From Phytophthora sp. 'mugwort' (Eukaryota > Oomycota > Peronosporomycetes > Peronosporales > Peronosporaceae), in the NCBI GenBank assembly GCA_033558025.1, contig JAUCEF010000007.1:682001-746000 (forward strand): a stretch of DNA of 64,000 bases, written 5' to 3'. The position numbers and the translations under genes are program-made. The notes under the pieces were generated by a model, which was not told where the DNA came from, made no database searches, and saw nothing but the letters and a program-made list of their open reading frames with translations. This document shows, one piece after another, positions 32,975 to 43,599 of this stretch. Positions within the stretch are counted from its first letter, which is position 1. Every line of letters begins with the position of its first letter.

Positions 32975-35938
32975 ATGCTCCGTTGTACAGTATCCCCCTT
33001 GTGGCGACGAAAAGAGACCAGAGGTCGAGCGCTTGACGGCCTCGAGCGAGCGCTGGGCGGCATCACGGGCGGATCGAACTCAGTCAGTCGGAAGGAGCGC
33101 TCTCCACAGCGCCGGCTAGAAGTCTCGCTGGTCATGAGCCACAAAGACGCCGCTAGTCCTGCCACTGAGTGGCCGGCGGAGCCAGTGGACGCGAATGACT
33201 TGAATGCGGCTCCTGCAGAGGCGCAGACGTCTCATAAACCGACTCAAATGGCAAGGAATCATCACTCTGACGATGAGTGTGTCGTCGTGAACGCGCAGAG
33301 CGGTGTCAATTCCAGCAAAAAGCGGCGGCGGTCACAGAACAGCGGGGCAGAGCGAGATCCGCAGGCGGACGGAGCTGCTGCTGCATCTGAAAACCTAACA
33401 CAGGGGAGAGAAGAAGGGGAGGAAGATATTGCAGAAGCTTCGAAGGAAAACGATAATGTGGAAGGCGAGGAAAAGTCTCCGAAGGATCAGGCAGAAGAAG
33501 GCGAGGCTTTCTCGAATAGGACAACCAGCAAGGAACCAGGAGACGAACAGAAAGAGACGACACAGAACGTAAGTGATGAGGAGATGACCAATGGAGAGCA
33601 CGTTCAAGACCAGCAGAACAAGCTGGAAGTCCGGACGACGGTCGCATCGTTTTCCAGTGAAGAAGCGACACCAGCCTCAGTGCCTTCTCCAGCAGTCCAT
33701 ATCTCTGGCATTGAAATGGTGTTCCCGGAGGACGAAGTTCCTATTGAACTCTGTCCATTTTCGAGCGATGGAAGCGTTGAAGCAATGCAGCCTGAGTCTC
33801 CGCCTCGCAACACAAATAAGTCGGAAAAAGCTGCGTCTGAGGCCGCGACCACTGCACAAGCTCCAACAACAACAGCCCCAGCGTCGCCACCAGCTGCAAT
33901 ACCAGCAGATACAGCTCCGACGACACTTGCATCGGTGACTGCCGAGGACTCAATGACATTAAGCACAGTATCTCGTGTCATGGGAAGGAGAAAGCGCAGA
34001 AAGAGATCGACTTATTCAGCCTCTCGAAACAAATCAGCGACCAAAGGACAGCAAGAACAAAACACAGTGCCTGCGTCACCGACATTAGAAGACAAGCTCA
34101 GTGTTTCCGTAAATGGCCATCCACCGGAAGATGGGGTCATTGGTGACTACGACAGCTGTGCACCTCCGTCACCAGTATATCCTGATGCGGATGCCTCACA
34201 TCTATACCCGTCGACACCCGAGGGCGAGCCATGGCGGTGGGGGGATGTTGACCCTTATTTCGACCCTGTAGCACAGAGCGACCTGGATAATCTGGTTCGA
34301 TGGCGCAAGGAAAACGCCCAATTTATTGCTGCAAATCCTAGTGAATGGCGAAATGCGACGGGGATGGAGACAAAGCATGCAGCATTAGAAGCCATGCTCG
34401 CAGACGCTTACGATGCATCGATGGCCCATGTGGACTTTCCTATTCGTCGAGGACGTAGTTACCGAGACGTATGGGAGGAAAAAGACTTTCTTGATCAACA
34501 AAAACGCGATAGCTCATTGGGAGAAACTCATGCCAAAAATCAAGTGCTAAAGACGAAAAAGAAGCGCAAAGGGGCTATTGATGCGGAAAGCTCCTTGCTA
34601 GAATCTCATCGTGACTTGGTGTATGGATACGATGATGATTTATTCATGGAGCTTCGAGGTCGTCTAGAGGACCGGGTCAAGGTGTATCAGAAAAAGGTGC
34701 CTCCAGCTACTCCACCCACGCCGCCTGCGAGACGACAGCAAAGTACCAGTACGAAAATGGACGAAAATGCTGCAGAATTGAGTGCTGAGGAGATTATTTT
34801 CGACGAGGAAGTTTTACCTAGTTATCCCATACAACACTTGCATCCAGCATCTCTAGGACTTTGGAAGCTTCGCAAGAACCAAGAACCCGATTTCTCAGTT
34901 GTACACCCTGGATGTGTAAATCGTACTCAAGTTCCGGTTCGTTGGAAAGAAGAGATGAAGCGACATCACCAACAACAGTACGAACTCCAACTTCAGCAAA
35001 CGGATGAATTAGCTGATCCAAGCGATGGAGATGACGAAGGTACTGGCGACTGCGTGCGCGATCGACTCCGTGCCACCATTTCGAACAGCGAAGTTACTGG
35101 TGAGCTTCCATCGTTTGGCAACTGTGTGGAAGAGGATGCCATTTCGCAAGCGCTGGCTGCTTCAATGAGAAAGCTGATACCGCTGTCAGTATGCAATTGG
35201 CGAACTGCTCAGCTCGTGTATGAACGAGCGACATGTAGTATCCAATGCGCTCCAATTCTTGAGGGCGAAGCTGCAGCTGCGCGAGAACTGGAGGATGTGT
35301 TTTTGCAGTTGTGCCCTCCCGGCGACTCCACGTTGGATATTACTGCACCTCCTAGCACCGATTCAACGCGTCAACCACGGACAGCCCAGATAAACACTGC
35401 GCCGCATGATATGATTGCCTATAGTGTACGCCATGATGTCGCGGATAATTGTTCGTTAGCTGTGGCAGCCTCAGTGGAATTTGCCCTAAGACTGCGCGTA
35501 GGCGACGTGGTGGACGTACTGGACCGGAACGGGTGCTGGAACTATGGTGAAGTTGTGGAAACCTACTCGGAAGACAGGCTTGGGATTACGAAGTTTTTGC
35601 TAATGCGGTTTTCTCTATGGTCTGAGGACACTGTCGAATGGATCGCAGCCTGCGAAGGCCGCATATTGCCACAAGGAGTCGCTGATGGTTCACGACCCTG
35701 TTCGGTTGGTCCGACCCGTTCCCATCGCGTTCGTGTTCGATACGACCAAAATCTTGCTAGAGAACTGGAACGATCATTCCCGCAGCGACAGGCCAAGCAA
35801 GCAACCGCTACGTCCCAAATGCTAGCGCAACGACAACACACTGTCATGATTCGATCCTCGAGTGATCAGCTCAAGACGCCGCAAAAGCGTAAACGAAAAC
35901 GACCGGCCAAATCTGCAGCGGTGACGACGGCAACTTAG
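32975..35938 (+). CDS. Large disordered protein with C-terminal Tudor/chromo-barrel-like domain
   Basis: Single open frame, up to 987 residues. A second in-frame ATG at 33134 (MSHKDAASP) may be the true start, because the first lies only 54 bp after the UBA2 stop. The first 450 residues are low-complexity, acidic and Ser/Thr/Pro-rich, with basic NLS-like patches (KKRRRS, GRRKRRKRS). A middle block begins WRWGDVDPYFDP and includes VRWRKENAQFIAANPSEW. Near residues 840-900 a small beta-barrel pattern appears: RVGDVVDVLDRNGCWNYGEV then LMRFSLWSEDTVEWI, the G-D-x-hydrophobic/W/V-x-Y...W-x-EW-I layout of chromo-barrel, Tudor-knot or MBT domains. A chromatin-reader role is inferred. The tail is basic (KRKRKRPAKS). 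Confidence 0.72.
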   Translation: MLRCTVSPLWRRKETRGRALDGLERALGGITGGSNSVSRKERSPQRRLEVSLVMSHKDAASPATEWPAEPVDANDLNAAPAEAQTSHKPTQMARNHHSDDECVVVNAQSGVNSSKKRRRSQNSGAERDPQADGAAAASENLTQGREEGEEDIAEASKENDNVEGEEKSPKDQAEEGEAFSNRTTSKEPGDEQKETTQNVSDEEMTNGEHVQDQQNKLEVRTTVASFSSEEATPASVPSPAVHISGIEMVFPEDEVPIELCPFSSDGSVEAMQPESPPRNTNKSEKAASEAATTAQAPTTTAPASPPAAIPADTAPTTLASVTAEDSMTLSTVSRVMGRRKRRKRSTYSASRNKSATKGQQEQNTVPASPTLEDKLSVSVNGHPPEDGVIGDYDSCAPPSPVYPDADASHLYPSTPEGEPWRWGDVDPYFDPVAQSDLDNLVRWRKENAQFIAANPSEWRNATGMETKHAALEAMLADAYDASMAHVDFPIRRGRSYRDVWEEKDFLDQQKRDSSLGETHAKNQVLKTKKKRKGAIDAESSLLESHRDLVYGYDDDLFMELRGRLEDRVKVYQKKVPPATPPTPPARRQQSTSTKMDENAAELSAEEIIFDEEVLPSYPIQHLHPASLGLWKLRKNQEPDFSVVHPGCVNRTQVPVRWKEEMKRHHQQQYELQLQQTDELADPSDGDDEGTGDCVRDRLRATISNSEVTGELPSFGNCVEEDAISQALAASMRKLIPLSVCNWRTAQLVYERATCSIQCAPILEGEAAAARELEDVFLQLCPPGDSTLDITAPPSTDSTRQPRTAQINTAPHDMIAYSVRHDVADNCSLAVAASVEFALRLRVGDVVDVLDRNGCWNYGEVVETYSEDRLGITKFLLMRFSLWSEDTVEWIAACEGRILPQGVADGSRPCSVGPTRSHRVRVRYDQNLARELERSFPQRQAKQATATSQMLAQRQHTVMIRSSSDQLKTPQKRKRKRPAKSAAVTTAT

Positions 35939-36024
35939 CCGTGGCCAAGATGTGCGGCAAACATGTAGCCTACGTATTAAAGACATGGTTTCCGAGATAT
36001 TGCGCTAGTTTTTTGTAGCAAGAT

Positions 36025-38410
36025 ATGGCCAAGAAAGGAGAGAAACAAGGTCAGTCAGCAATGAACGTCTAATTTAGCTCTTTTATGAGAGATTGTCTTG
36101 TATTTTTAGGTGCTGTGGGGGTCAAGGTAACGCTACAAACTCGTGGTAGGAGTGACTTAGCACATTGCAGGAGTTATGCCAGTGCCCTTGCAGCGCAACA
36201 ACTTCCGCTGCCTACCGGATGACTTCAAATCACCTGCCTCCATGGCGGCAGGCGTCGCCGCCATGGGAGGTGTTGGGAGTCCTGGAAAATATCATGCGGA
36301 TTTTCCTGCTCGACAGCGTAAGCGTCTACAGGTTGGGACTACGAACTTGTCAAAGTGTAGCTCCATTACTGAAGTCAATGGCCTGTCCAGTCCTGCACCT
36401 GCTGACTCAGATGTCTCTGTTGCTTTTGATCGAATCGGAGAGACCAACGTTGTAGCAATGAAAGCTACTCTTGACTCGCCACAACGTCGCAGTCCAGCTA
36501 ATTACCGATCTAATGAAGCAGAAAAGGTCAAGCATCTCATTTTGCGCACAGAGGCTCGACGATTGGATGCTTTAAGTCCTACTAACAGCAGTAGAAGCAC
36601 TAACGAGTATCAAGACATCAATGGAACACCCAGACTAAAGCAAGTATCACCCGACTTGATGATACACGAAAGAGCAGAACTCTCGTGTCTGCAAATTAGA
36701 AACAACGTTCAAGATGACCCACGTGCAAGAAATTCAATAGTTGGTCACCCTAACAATAGCACCTCGAAGACGAACAGGGCCGAAAACAAAGAGAAGACCC
36801 TGCTTATGAACCACAATCGTGTAAAGCTGTACGATGTATTCATGGAGAAGTATGGTTCAATGCGTGCCGTCTTCCGGGCATTCGATAACGATGCTAACGG
36901 GATGATTTCGGCTCAACGTTTCCAAGACATGATTGAGGCTGCTGAGATAGACTTGACACCCGATGAGACGCGTACACTTTACCGAACTGCAGACGTCAAT
37001 GGCGACAATACCATGGCTTTTCAAGAATTTGTCCAAATGTTTTCACCAGCACTCGCTCCTGCCATTAGTGCATTTAGCCCCGTGAAAGAGGCTGCTGGGC
37101 CAGCTCAAGATCCCAGCTCATCAATGGCCATCAAATATCGTTCACCGTTAGAGCTATCACCACGTTCTCGAAGACGAATGAAGCAGCTTCGCAAGCAAGT
37201 CACCGACGAACTTCGTCGAAAGCATGGACTTGCGATAGGCGTACATGGCGGCAGACCTGACCAGCTTCTCGCATACGCCTTCAAAAATGTAGATTCAGAT
37301 AACGATGGGTTTCTGTCATACAGCGAGGTCGAGCACGCATTGGGACCCGGGTTCTTACAGCTAGAAGATACTATACCTGCGGGTGAAATGCGTGAAATGC
37401 TGCAGCTCATGGACCGAAATGGCGACGAGCAGATCAGTCTACGTGAGTTCGTGCGCTACTTTGCCGTCGGGGAGCATGATGTGACCACAGATTTGATAGA
37501 TAACGCGCGCAAGAAGGAGCTTGCAGCCTTGCACGTCAAGCGTACGGTAGAACTTCCGTCTCGCGAAGAGATTGACCCGATCTTTGCACAACAGAAGAAC
37601 TCAATGCCTCAGAAAGAAAAACCTCCAGGTACCCCCGATGATAGAGAAGCGAATCCTAGTACTTGTCTTCCGGAGCAGTTATGCAAACGAACTGCTGCGA
37701 TCATTAAAGCTGGTAATGGCGTTGTATCTCCTGCTCGCAACACTAACGCAAATCCTCACCAAGACAGCAGAACCGTCCTGTCATCAGCACAGTCATCACT
37801 TCAACTTGAGATTGATCGTCGGCCAGCAACATCGTGTGGGTCTGGGGGCCCTACCGTGGCAGTCTCGTCCCCAATTTCTCCTGATCGATTCTATCATCGG
37901 CGTCATGAGCGCACAGATTGGACTCGGGTTGGTGTGGGAGGTAACGGCATTGGATCCGATACAGGAATGTATATCTCGCACCAGCATCGCTTTGTTACTT
38001 CAAATAGCGATGCCTACAGCCCTCTTTATCGTGTGCAGCCATCTGCAAAGAGTGACGACATCAAAGACCCGTTCCTTATGATGAGAGCAGGCAAAACCCC
38101 GACCACAACAGAGGAACTTGCTCGTCGTACACGACGCACTGCACGGTACGAGCGAACACAAGCCTTACTACAGGAATATGAACAAGCGCACGCTCAAGCA
38201 GAGCGACTCAAGGACTGGAAGTCGCGAGCCAACACCCGTAAAGTCGCCGGGGAGCGGTTTGCCTACCTCGACACATTGCAAGAACGAGAACAGCATGTGG
38301 CTTCTCGCGAAGATCGCATGCAGCGCCGCCATGGAGGTGCCAGCTTCTTGAGAATGTGGGCAGGAAGCGCCGAGTCCCAGTTCAACAATCATCAGCACTC
38401 CAAGTCATAG
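36025..38410 (+). CDS. Calcium-binding protein with four EF-hands
   Basis: Exon 1 (36025-36049, MAKKGEKQ) joins exon 2 (36171-38410) in phase across a 121 nt intron, about 754 residues; without the first exon the ATG at 36176 would start it. EF-hand loops: DNDANGMISAQRF, DVNGDNTMAFQEF, DSDNDGFLSYSEV and DRNGDEQISLREF, in two pairs roughly 120 residues apart. All carry D/N at loop position 1 and E or compatible residues near position 12 (loop 1 is weaker). The N-terminal 220 residues and the C-terminal third are polar and unrecognised, ending with coiled-coil-like EYEQAHAQAERLKDWK. Such EF-hand proteins are often flagellar or cytoskeletal in protists; inference. Confidence 0.8.
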
Positions 38411-38560
38411 TGTCTGAGAAAATTGAGCCATGCGCAAGGAATACGATCGTAGTGCAAATTGTGCAACTTCGTACATGAACTGGAAGCATAAACGTAAAAA
38501 TTACCTACATAAGTGCGTAATGATTCGATATGCGGACGTTGAGGCCAGGGAACTAAAAGA

Positions 38561-40138
38561 TTAGCCCGAGAATTCCTCCACAATCTCCGAGGATGAGTCG
38601 CTCGACTTGATGCGGCGGACCCACTTCCCCGTCGTTTCATCCTGTCGGAACTCGGCAGTTCGGTAGCTGTACGGGAAGTTTTGACGCAAGAAACGAGCGT
38701 CCTCGTAAATTTCATGGATTTCTTCCCCCACTTCGAAGTTGGAAAGAGCAGCTAGCTCGCTGTTTAAAACAAATATTTAGTTAACATCGAAAAGAAAATC
38801 AGCACCATCAAACAACATGACGTACCTGAAATAATCCTTCTGGCGAACTCCCAACTGGTGCAACTTCCTCACCCCATCCTTGAGCGTGCCAAGATAAGCG
38901 ACGAAATCCTCATACATGTCCTCTTTTGTAGGGAGTAACGCGGATCCATTAAACACGCGCGCAATCCATCGAGCTTGGAGCTGGAAACAGAGGAACGGCA
39001 GATTGCTAAAAGGAAGGCCGACGAAGGCGACGGTAGGGTCCTCAATAGCAAACAATTGTTTGTAGACAGGGGCCACAGCAGTTCCATTTGCCGTACATTG
39101 CAGCAGATCCGCGGCGACCTCATCCTTCATTCTATTCGGCTGGATGAAGGCCTTGGGGAATAGCAGCTCGGACGGGAAGAGGTCCTTGACCGTGTACAAG
39201 TATCCGGTACAGTGCATTATCTCGTCAGGCGAAGCAATGATCGACCCATCCGTGAACACGACCGAACCATCTTCAGCGATGTAGTCAATGGCAGGCTTCA
39301 GCACGCGCTCGTCTTGAGGGTCAATGGCATTTAGGTCGTAGTCCAGCGTTGCAACAATCACCTCGGCAGCGCCACTCCTCACAAGCTCAAGAGAAATGTC
39401 TTGGCCCGACGGTCCGCGCCCAATCACCACAACACGCTGCACCAAACGAGCGACGAGCACACGTTATTCGTCAAGGGAATACATCTTTAATCTACTTTTA
39501 AACAATATTTACCTTGCCCTTGTACGGCTCCGGAGTACGGTACGATCGCGAGTGCGACACGACACCCTTGTAGTGCTCAACGCCCCGAATCGGCGCGAGC
39601 GAAGGCTTGGAGAAGTGGCCGTTGCAAATCACAACGCGGTCGAACTGTTCCTCGTAGTCCCCTTCCTCATTCGACGACACGCGAATCTTCCAGTGCCCTA
39701 CGGCCTTGGAAAGACTCGTTACCGCCGAGTTAAAACGCACCAACTTATCCACTTCGTAGTGTTTCGAGTAGTTCTGCAAGTAGCTCAGCACGTCCACGTG
39801 CGACGGGAAGCTGGGCGTCTCCTTCTGGAATGGAAACTCCTTCAGTTGCATGATGGCTGTCGGCAGGTTCGTGTGCAGGGACTTGTACAATACTGACGAC
39901 GGGGCGTCTGCTGCCTCGTCGTACTTCCACACGCCACCCACATGACCAGCCTTCTCGAACACCACCACCTCATGACCCACGTCGCGCAGGCACTTGGCCG
40001 TGACTGCAACAAGTTATTCAACACAACTTTGTTAATGCGCAAGCGTAGTATAATGCAGTCCAAATCGCTCAACGCACTGATGCCGGCAGCGCCGCCGCCT
40101 ATGATTCCCACTCGAACACTCTGACACTTAATTGACAT
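38561..40138 (-). CDS. Flavin-containing monooxygenase (FMO), intact copy
   Basis: FAD- and NADPH-dependent oxygenase of soft nucleophiles (N or S). Four exons: 40138-40078, 40003-39513, 39436-38826, 38759-38561, about 453 residues (FMO family 430-550). FAD motif VGIIGGGAAG at the N-terminus; the second Rossmann motif VVVIGRGPSGQDISLELV for NADPH; CNGHFSKPSLAPIRG is close to the FMO signature FxGxxxHxxxY region; DEIMHCTGYLYT matches the late conserved C-TGY segment. The start is the first ATG, 181 bp from the divergent FYVE-variant gene. A decayed paralogue lies at 46250-47862. Confidence 0.9.
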
Positions 40139-40319
40139 GGCGCCAATTCGTAAACTGCGTCTGAGTCCGGTATTGGTGAAAATATTCCAAAGTGCTACTG
40201 TACTAAACTGGGTACTTACGGTACACTCGAGTACTGTAGCCCAACGTCTGATAGTGCGTCCGTATCAAGCCGTCCGTAAGTTCAGAAGGTGTCAACATCA
40301 ACAGCGGAGTACCTACGGT

Positions 40320-41627
40320 ATGGCAGAAGACGACACTTTGCTGCTGTCGGACCAGTCTCCGTTCCCACCGCTGCAGCTAACGTACGAGGAGCAGCAGCAC
40401 TGCCATGACCTCAGTCTGCAATTGCTGGAGCGCACGCTGCATAGCTACGACGAACGACTGGCAGGTATCACGCCAAGGCACCACGCGTACCTCGACAGTG
40501 CGCGCTGGAAGCTGCAGAAGACGCAGGAGAATGCGTCTATGTATTCCGAGCGAATTCGACGCGTTCGGACGGATTTGCATCTGCCTGAAGACAACTGGGA
40601 GGACCCCACGGTGCTCATGATGGTCGGAAATATTCCAGCGCCACTGGACGAGGTCATGCTCGGCATCTCGATCCCGACGTTTGAAGCATTCAAAGTCCGG
40701 GTGTCGATGCTTGGGAACCACGACATCGGCGGTGCAATGCTTGCGAGACTTGTCGGCCCGACGGATGACAAACCGTTCCAGAATTTGTCCATCATGTACA
40801 TGGCGAGCCAACTACCGTGGCTGGTGAGCAAGGTCGTGAAGCCTCGAGATTTTTTACTGCTTGCGGCCGCCGGAACTATCACAACGGTTGACGGGGAACG
40901 AATTGGCTATGATTTATTGCAACCGGCTCCATTGCCGCAATGTCCACCACTGCCAAAACCCATGATTCGCGGGAAGTTCATGCTAGGTGCGCTGTATCGA
41001 CAAAAGGAAGATGGCAGCGTGGACGTGTACATGCAGCAGTATCTGGAAGCCATGGGCAACGTCTTCGACTCCTTCGTCATCACCTCGACATGGCAAGCTC
41101 TTCTAGGTTTCTTCCGATCTCCTATTCTTGCCGAGCACAAGAAGCTGCGATGGTGTATTGCCAACATGAGTGCAAGGCGCCGGGGTCTGACTAGCGAGCT
41201 GTCGGGGCATTCAATGGGTTGTTCGCTGTGCTCCGAGGCTTTTGGACGGACTATTCGTAGTCGCAGTAATGACCAAGAGAGCTGTATTCTTTGCCTTGCC
41301 CCTATATGCTCGAATTGCCGTGAAGAACAAGAATGGAGGGAAGTGGAGCAACACCCCAAAAAGAAAACGTTGTTGGTCAAGAAGCGTCGTGTGTACGTCT
41401 GCCGACCTTGTCAGGAATTTGTACAAAGACATAAAGCGACGGATATTGCAAGATGCCATATCCAGGAGCAGTTGACTCCAGCCTCAGATTCTACTGGAGA
41501 TGGTGATACCGTGCAGCAAACGTGGGGTCTTCTTTACAGTGATTCCATGCCCACGTGGTCACCGACGCGGTCCTTGTCGATGTCAAGTGAACCGTTTGAA
41601 ACGTTTGATTGGAATCCTGACCCGTGA
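40320..41627 (+). CDS. FYVE-variant zinc finger protein, copy 1
   Basis: Intronless; from ATG 40320, 435 residues. The frame is open to 40137, but the paralogue at 44732 starts at the equivalent MxxDxTLLL, so the shorter start is preferred. The first 280 residues look like a START-like lipid-binding fold as in the oomycete family. C-terminal Cys pairs CSLC, CILC, CSNC and CRPC give eight zinc ligands in FYVE order, but the R/K-HHCR motif that binds PI3P is absent (CILCLAPICSNC instead). The tail is Ser-rich (SPTRSLSMSSEP). Such START/FYVE-variant proteins are expanded in oomycetes; membrane or lipid traffic is the likely setting, the ligand unknown. Confidence 0.8.
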   Translation: MAEDDTLLLSDQSPFPPLQLTYEEQQHCHDLSLQLLERTLHSYDERLAGITPRHHAYLDSARWKLQKTQENASMYSERIRRVRTDLHLPEDNWEDPTVLMMVGNIPAPLDEVMLGISIPTFEAFKVRVSMLGNHDIGGAMLARLVGPTDDKPFQNLSIMYMASQLPWLVSKVVKPRDFLLLAAAGTITTVDGERIGYDLLQPAPLPQCPPLPKPMIRGKFMLGALYRQKEDGSVDVYMQQYLEAMGNVFDSFVITSTWQALLGFFRSPILAEHKKLRWCIANMSARRRGLTSELSGHSMGCSLCSEAFGRTIRSRSNDQESCILCLAPICSNCREEQEWREVEQHPKKKTLLVKKRRVYVCRPCQEFVQRHKATDIARCHIQEQLTPASDSTGDGDTVQQTWGLLYSDSMPTWSPTRSLSMSSEPFETFDWNPDP

Positions 41628-41806
41628 TTCACGGGTGAGAGTTGAGGTAATTACCTAGATAACAAAACTCTTGGTTCAAAAGTCGAATATCATGGAGGAT
41701 GTAGGCCATCTACGTACTATACTAATTGGGCGTGACCGATGAGCAAAGGGCTGCACCTTTTGGCATCGCACGTTCGCACCTGGAAATGTTTCTTAGCATT
41801 GATAAT

Positions 41807-41865
41807 ACTGTACTTCTCCCAAAGGACGACCAAATAATATTTGGACGATTTGGGAGAAGTACAGT
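41807..41865. repeat. 59 bp foldback repeat
   Basis: Arms ACTGTACTTCTCCCAAA (41807-41823) and its exact reverse complement (41849-41865), 17 bp each, around a 25 nt middle that is itself partly self-complementary (CCAAATAATATTTGG). It would form a hairpin. The arm core GTACTTCTCCCAAAT recurs once at about 44681-44695, just upstream of the second FYVE-variant gene. It is probably the ends of a minimal transposon-like element. Confidence 0.7.
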
Positions 41866-41982
41866 CACACTTCTATAAGTGACGCCCGATCGGTCCGAGC
41901 CAAGACGTTGTTTCATTTAGAGAATTAGTCAGCTATGGAAATGGCTACATTCATCTTGGCGTAAAAAAGTATCTAGTGACGT

Positions 41983-42850
41983 CTGCCGCCACGCTTCAAA
42001 ACTTGTGCTCTAGCTATTCGTCAAGGTCTGCACCATTTCCTGTTCCCGCTTTGTATCCCCTTCACACTGGAATAGAAACGAAGAAAGCTCCATATTATAG
42101 GCGAGTACTGTCGATGCTGACACAGGGGTTGGTCATTCTCGTCGTCCGCGTGCTCGTCGTCCACATCATCATCAGCCTCTTCAGCAGCATTGTGGTCGGC
42201 ATCGTCTTCTGGTAGCTCATGAACTTCAACGCCAGAATCAATCTCCAGGTAATGTGCCACGCTATCGTGAGCGCTAACCCCCTCAAGCATGATCGCAATA
42301 TCATTTATCACATTTTGTTCAGCAGCCAACGCATACTCCCCTGCCTGTCGGAGCTTCCCCAACAACGTAACGTCTACGATCCTTGCCTTCACCCAGCAGT
42401 TGCGTATGCAATCGGCCGTCACATCGCTCCAACTATCGATTTTGAACTGGATTGCCTCGAGACGGTTCAGTTTCCGCTTTATGCCGCCTTCCATTGCGTC
42501 GAGGCACCAGCGGACAAATCGACGACGGTAGCGTGCCTTAAACGATCGAATGATGCCTACAAATTAATATCAATCAATAATTTAGTACCCCAAGCAATAG
42601 CCAAATATGTCAGAACCTTACCTGCATCAAGTGGCTGCACCGACGAAGTCAAATTCGGAGAAAGAAAGTGCACTTCAACATGTAAAAGTGTATTGAGGAC
42701 TTTCTGGCTGGAAGCGTTATCAATCAGCAAAAGAACCTTTCGGTTCTCCACAGCCATCCTTAAGTTGAAAAATTGTAGCCACTCGAAAACAATTGTTGCT
42801 GTCATCCATGCCTTTTTCGTGTGGTATTACACAACAGACTTTCCTTTAAT
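41983..42850 (-). pseudogene. Pogo-like (CENP-B/DDE-1) transposase, C-terminal half, decayed
   Basis: Reading from 42850 downward: KAWMTATIVFEWLQFFNLRM, then the DDE motif region VLLLIDNASSQK (second catalytic Asp), FLSPNLTSSVQPLDAGKVLT (the S-QPLD hallmark), then after a frame change KRKLNRLEAIQFKIDSWSDV and DCIRNCWVKARI, the usual pogo C-terminal helices, and an acidic tail. Frames are broken, so no functional transposase is made. The N-terminal half appears to be at 43600-44271, with foreign DNA between. Confidence 0.75.
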
Positions 42851-43599
42851 TAATTAACAAAAACTACAGTACACTTTAAGGCTAGTAAGCAACCTACTTA
42901 GCTACCCTACTTGGCCATTTGGAATCGATTTGGCTCATGTGGACCCAAAAGTTGGGTACGAAGTATCCAATTGGTGTCCAAAAAACGGTCCATTTTCTCG
43001 AAAGTGGGTACCCTGAAAGACCCATTTTAGTGTCCAGGAGGAAAATGGTGGACGTCCCGAGACGTCTCTGGTCCGAGTTGGACATTTGCAGGACCTTTCC
43101 GATGGGGTCTATACAAAAACCAAGTATAACCCGATGAACCAGGTGGTGGTGAGCCACCTACTTCTAGTGAGCTCAGATAGCTCAGCTGGTTAAGCAGCCA
43201 GTGTCGGACGGAACCGGCCAGGGTTCAATCCCCGGGCCGACCAGACCTTTCGGACGATGGTTGGGGTTTGGCCACGAAGGTTGAGATATCTGGGCTTGTG
43301 ACTGGACTGGTGGTCTTGGGGGCTACTGGGCGCCGTCTCATGGGCTGTAGGCCTGGAAGCACGGTTAGACCCGGTAGTTCTTGGGACTGCTTGACCGGGC
43401 ACTTCAGTAGGAGAGATACGGGTCGTGGTTTAGAGGGGAAAAGCCTCCCAGTCGTCGTATCATGGGCTTGTAGGTCTGGTAGTACGCGCGGCTCGGGAGT
43501 GTGGCGCCGCTCTAGACCTCGATCCAAAGAGTAGTCCAGTGATGTCGTGCATGCCATAACACGCGTAAGTGTCTGTAGCGTGTCGCGATCTTCACCCGC
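42851..43599. mobile_element. Block inserted in the pogo-like element, contains a SINE head
   Basis: About 750 bp between the two transposase halves, without coding sense on either strand. Its middle holds a tRNA-derived promoter (43168-43250). The rest is G/T-rich on the plus strand from 43260 to 43560 and unrecognised. Exact edges and target-site duplications are not resolved by eye. Confidence 0.5.
43168..43250 (+). repeat. tRNA-derived SINE head (Pol III A and B boxes)
   Basis: An A box TAGCTCAGCTGGTTAAG (43178-43194) and a B box GGTTCAATCCC (43222-43232) stand 27 nt apart, as in tRNA genes. The flanks do not pair: the seven bases before the A-box region and those after the T arm (GGCCGAC) are not complementary, and the D stem is imperfect. 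So this is a tRNA-derived SINE promoter rather than a working tRNA. tRNA-derived SINEs are known in Phytophthora. Confidence 0.7.

Noticed and set aside
38392..38715. Minus-strand open frame of 107 codons after the EF-hand gene
   Set aside because: Out of frame with the last FMO exon (38759-38561), which explains the conserved sequence there.
40137..40319. Longer N-terminus for the first FYVE-variant protein (start at 40137)
   Set aside because: The extension overlaps the FMO start codon region, has no counterpart in the second copy and would leave no promoter.
43168..43250. Functional tRNA gene
   Set aside because: A and B boxes are present, but the acceptor arm does not pair and the D and T stems are imperfect; it reads as a tRNA-derived SINE.
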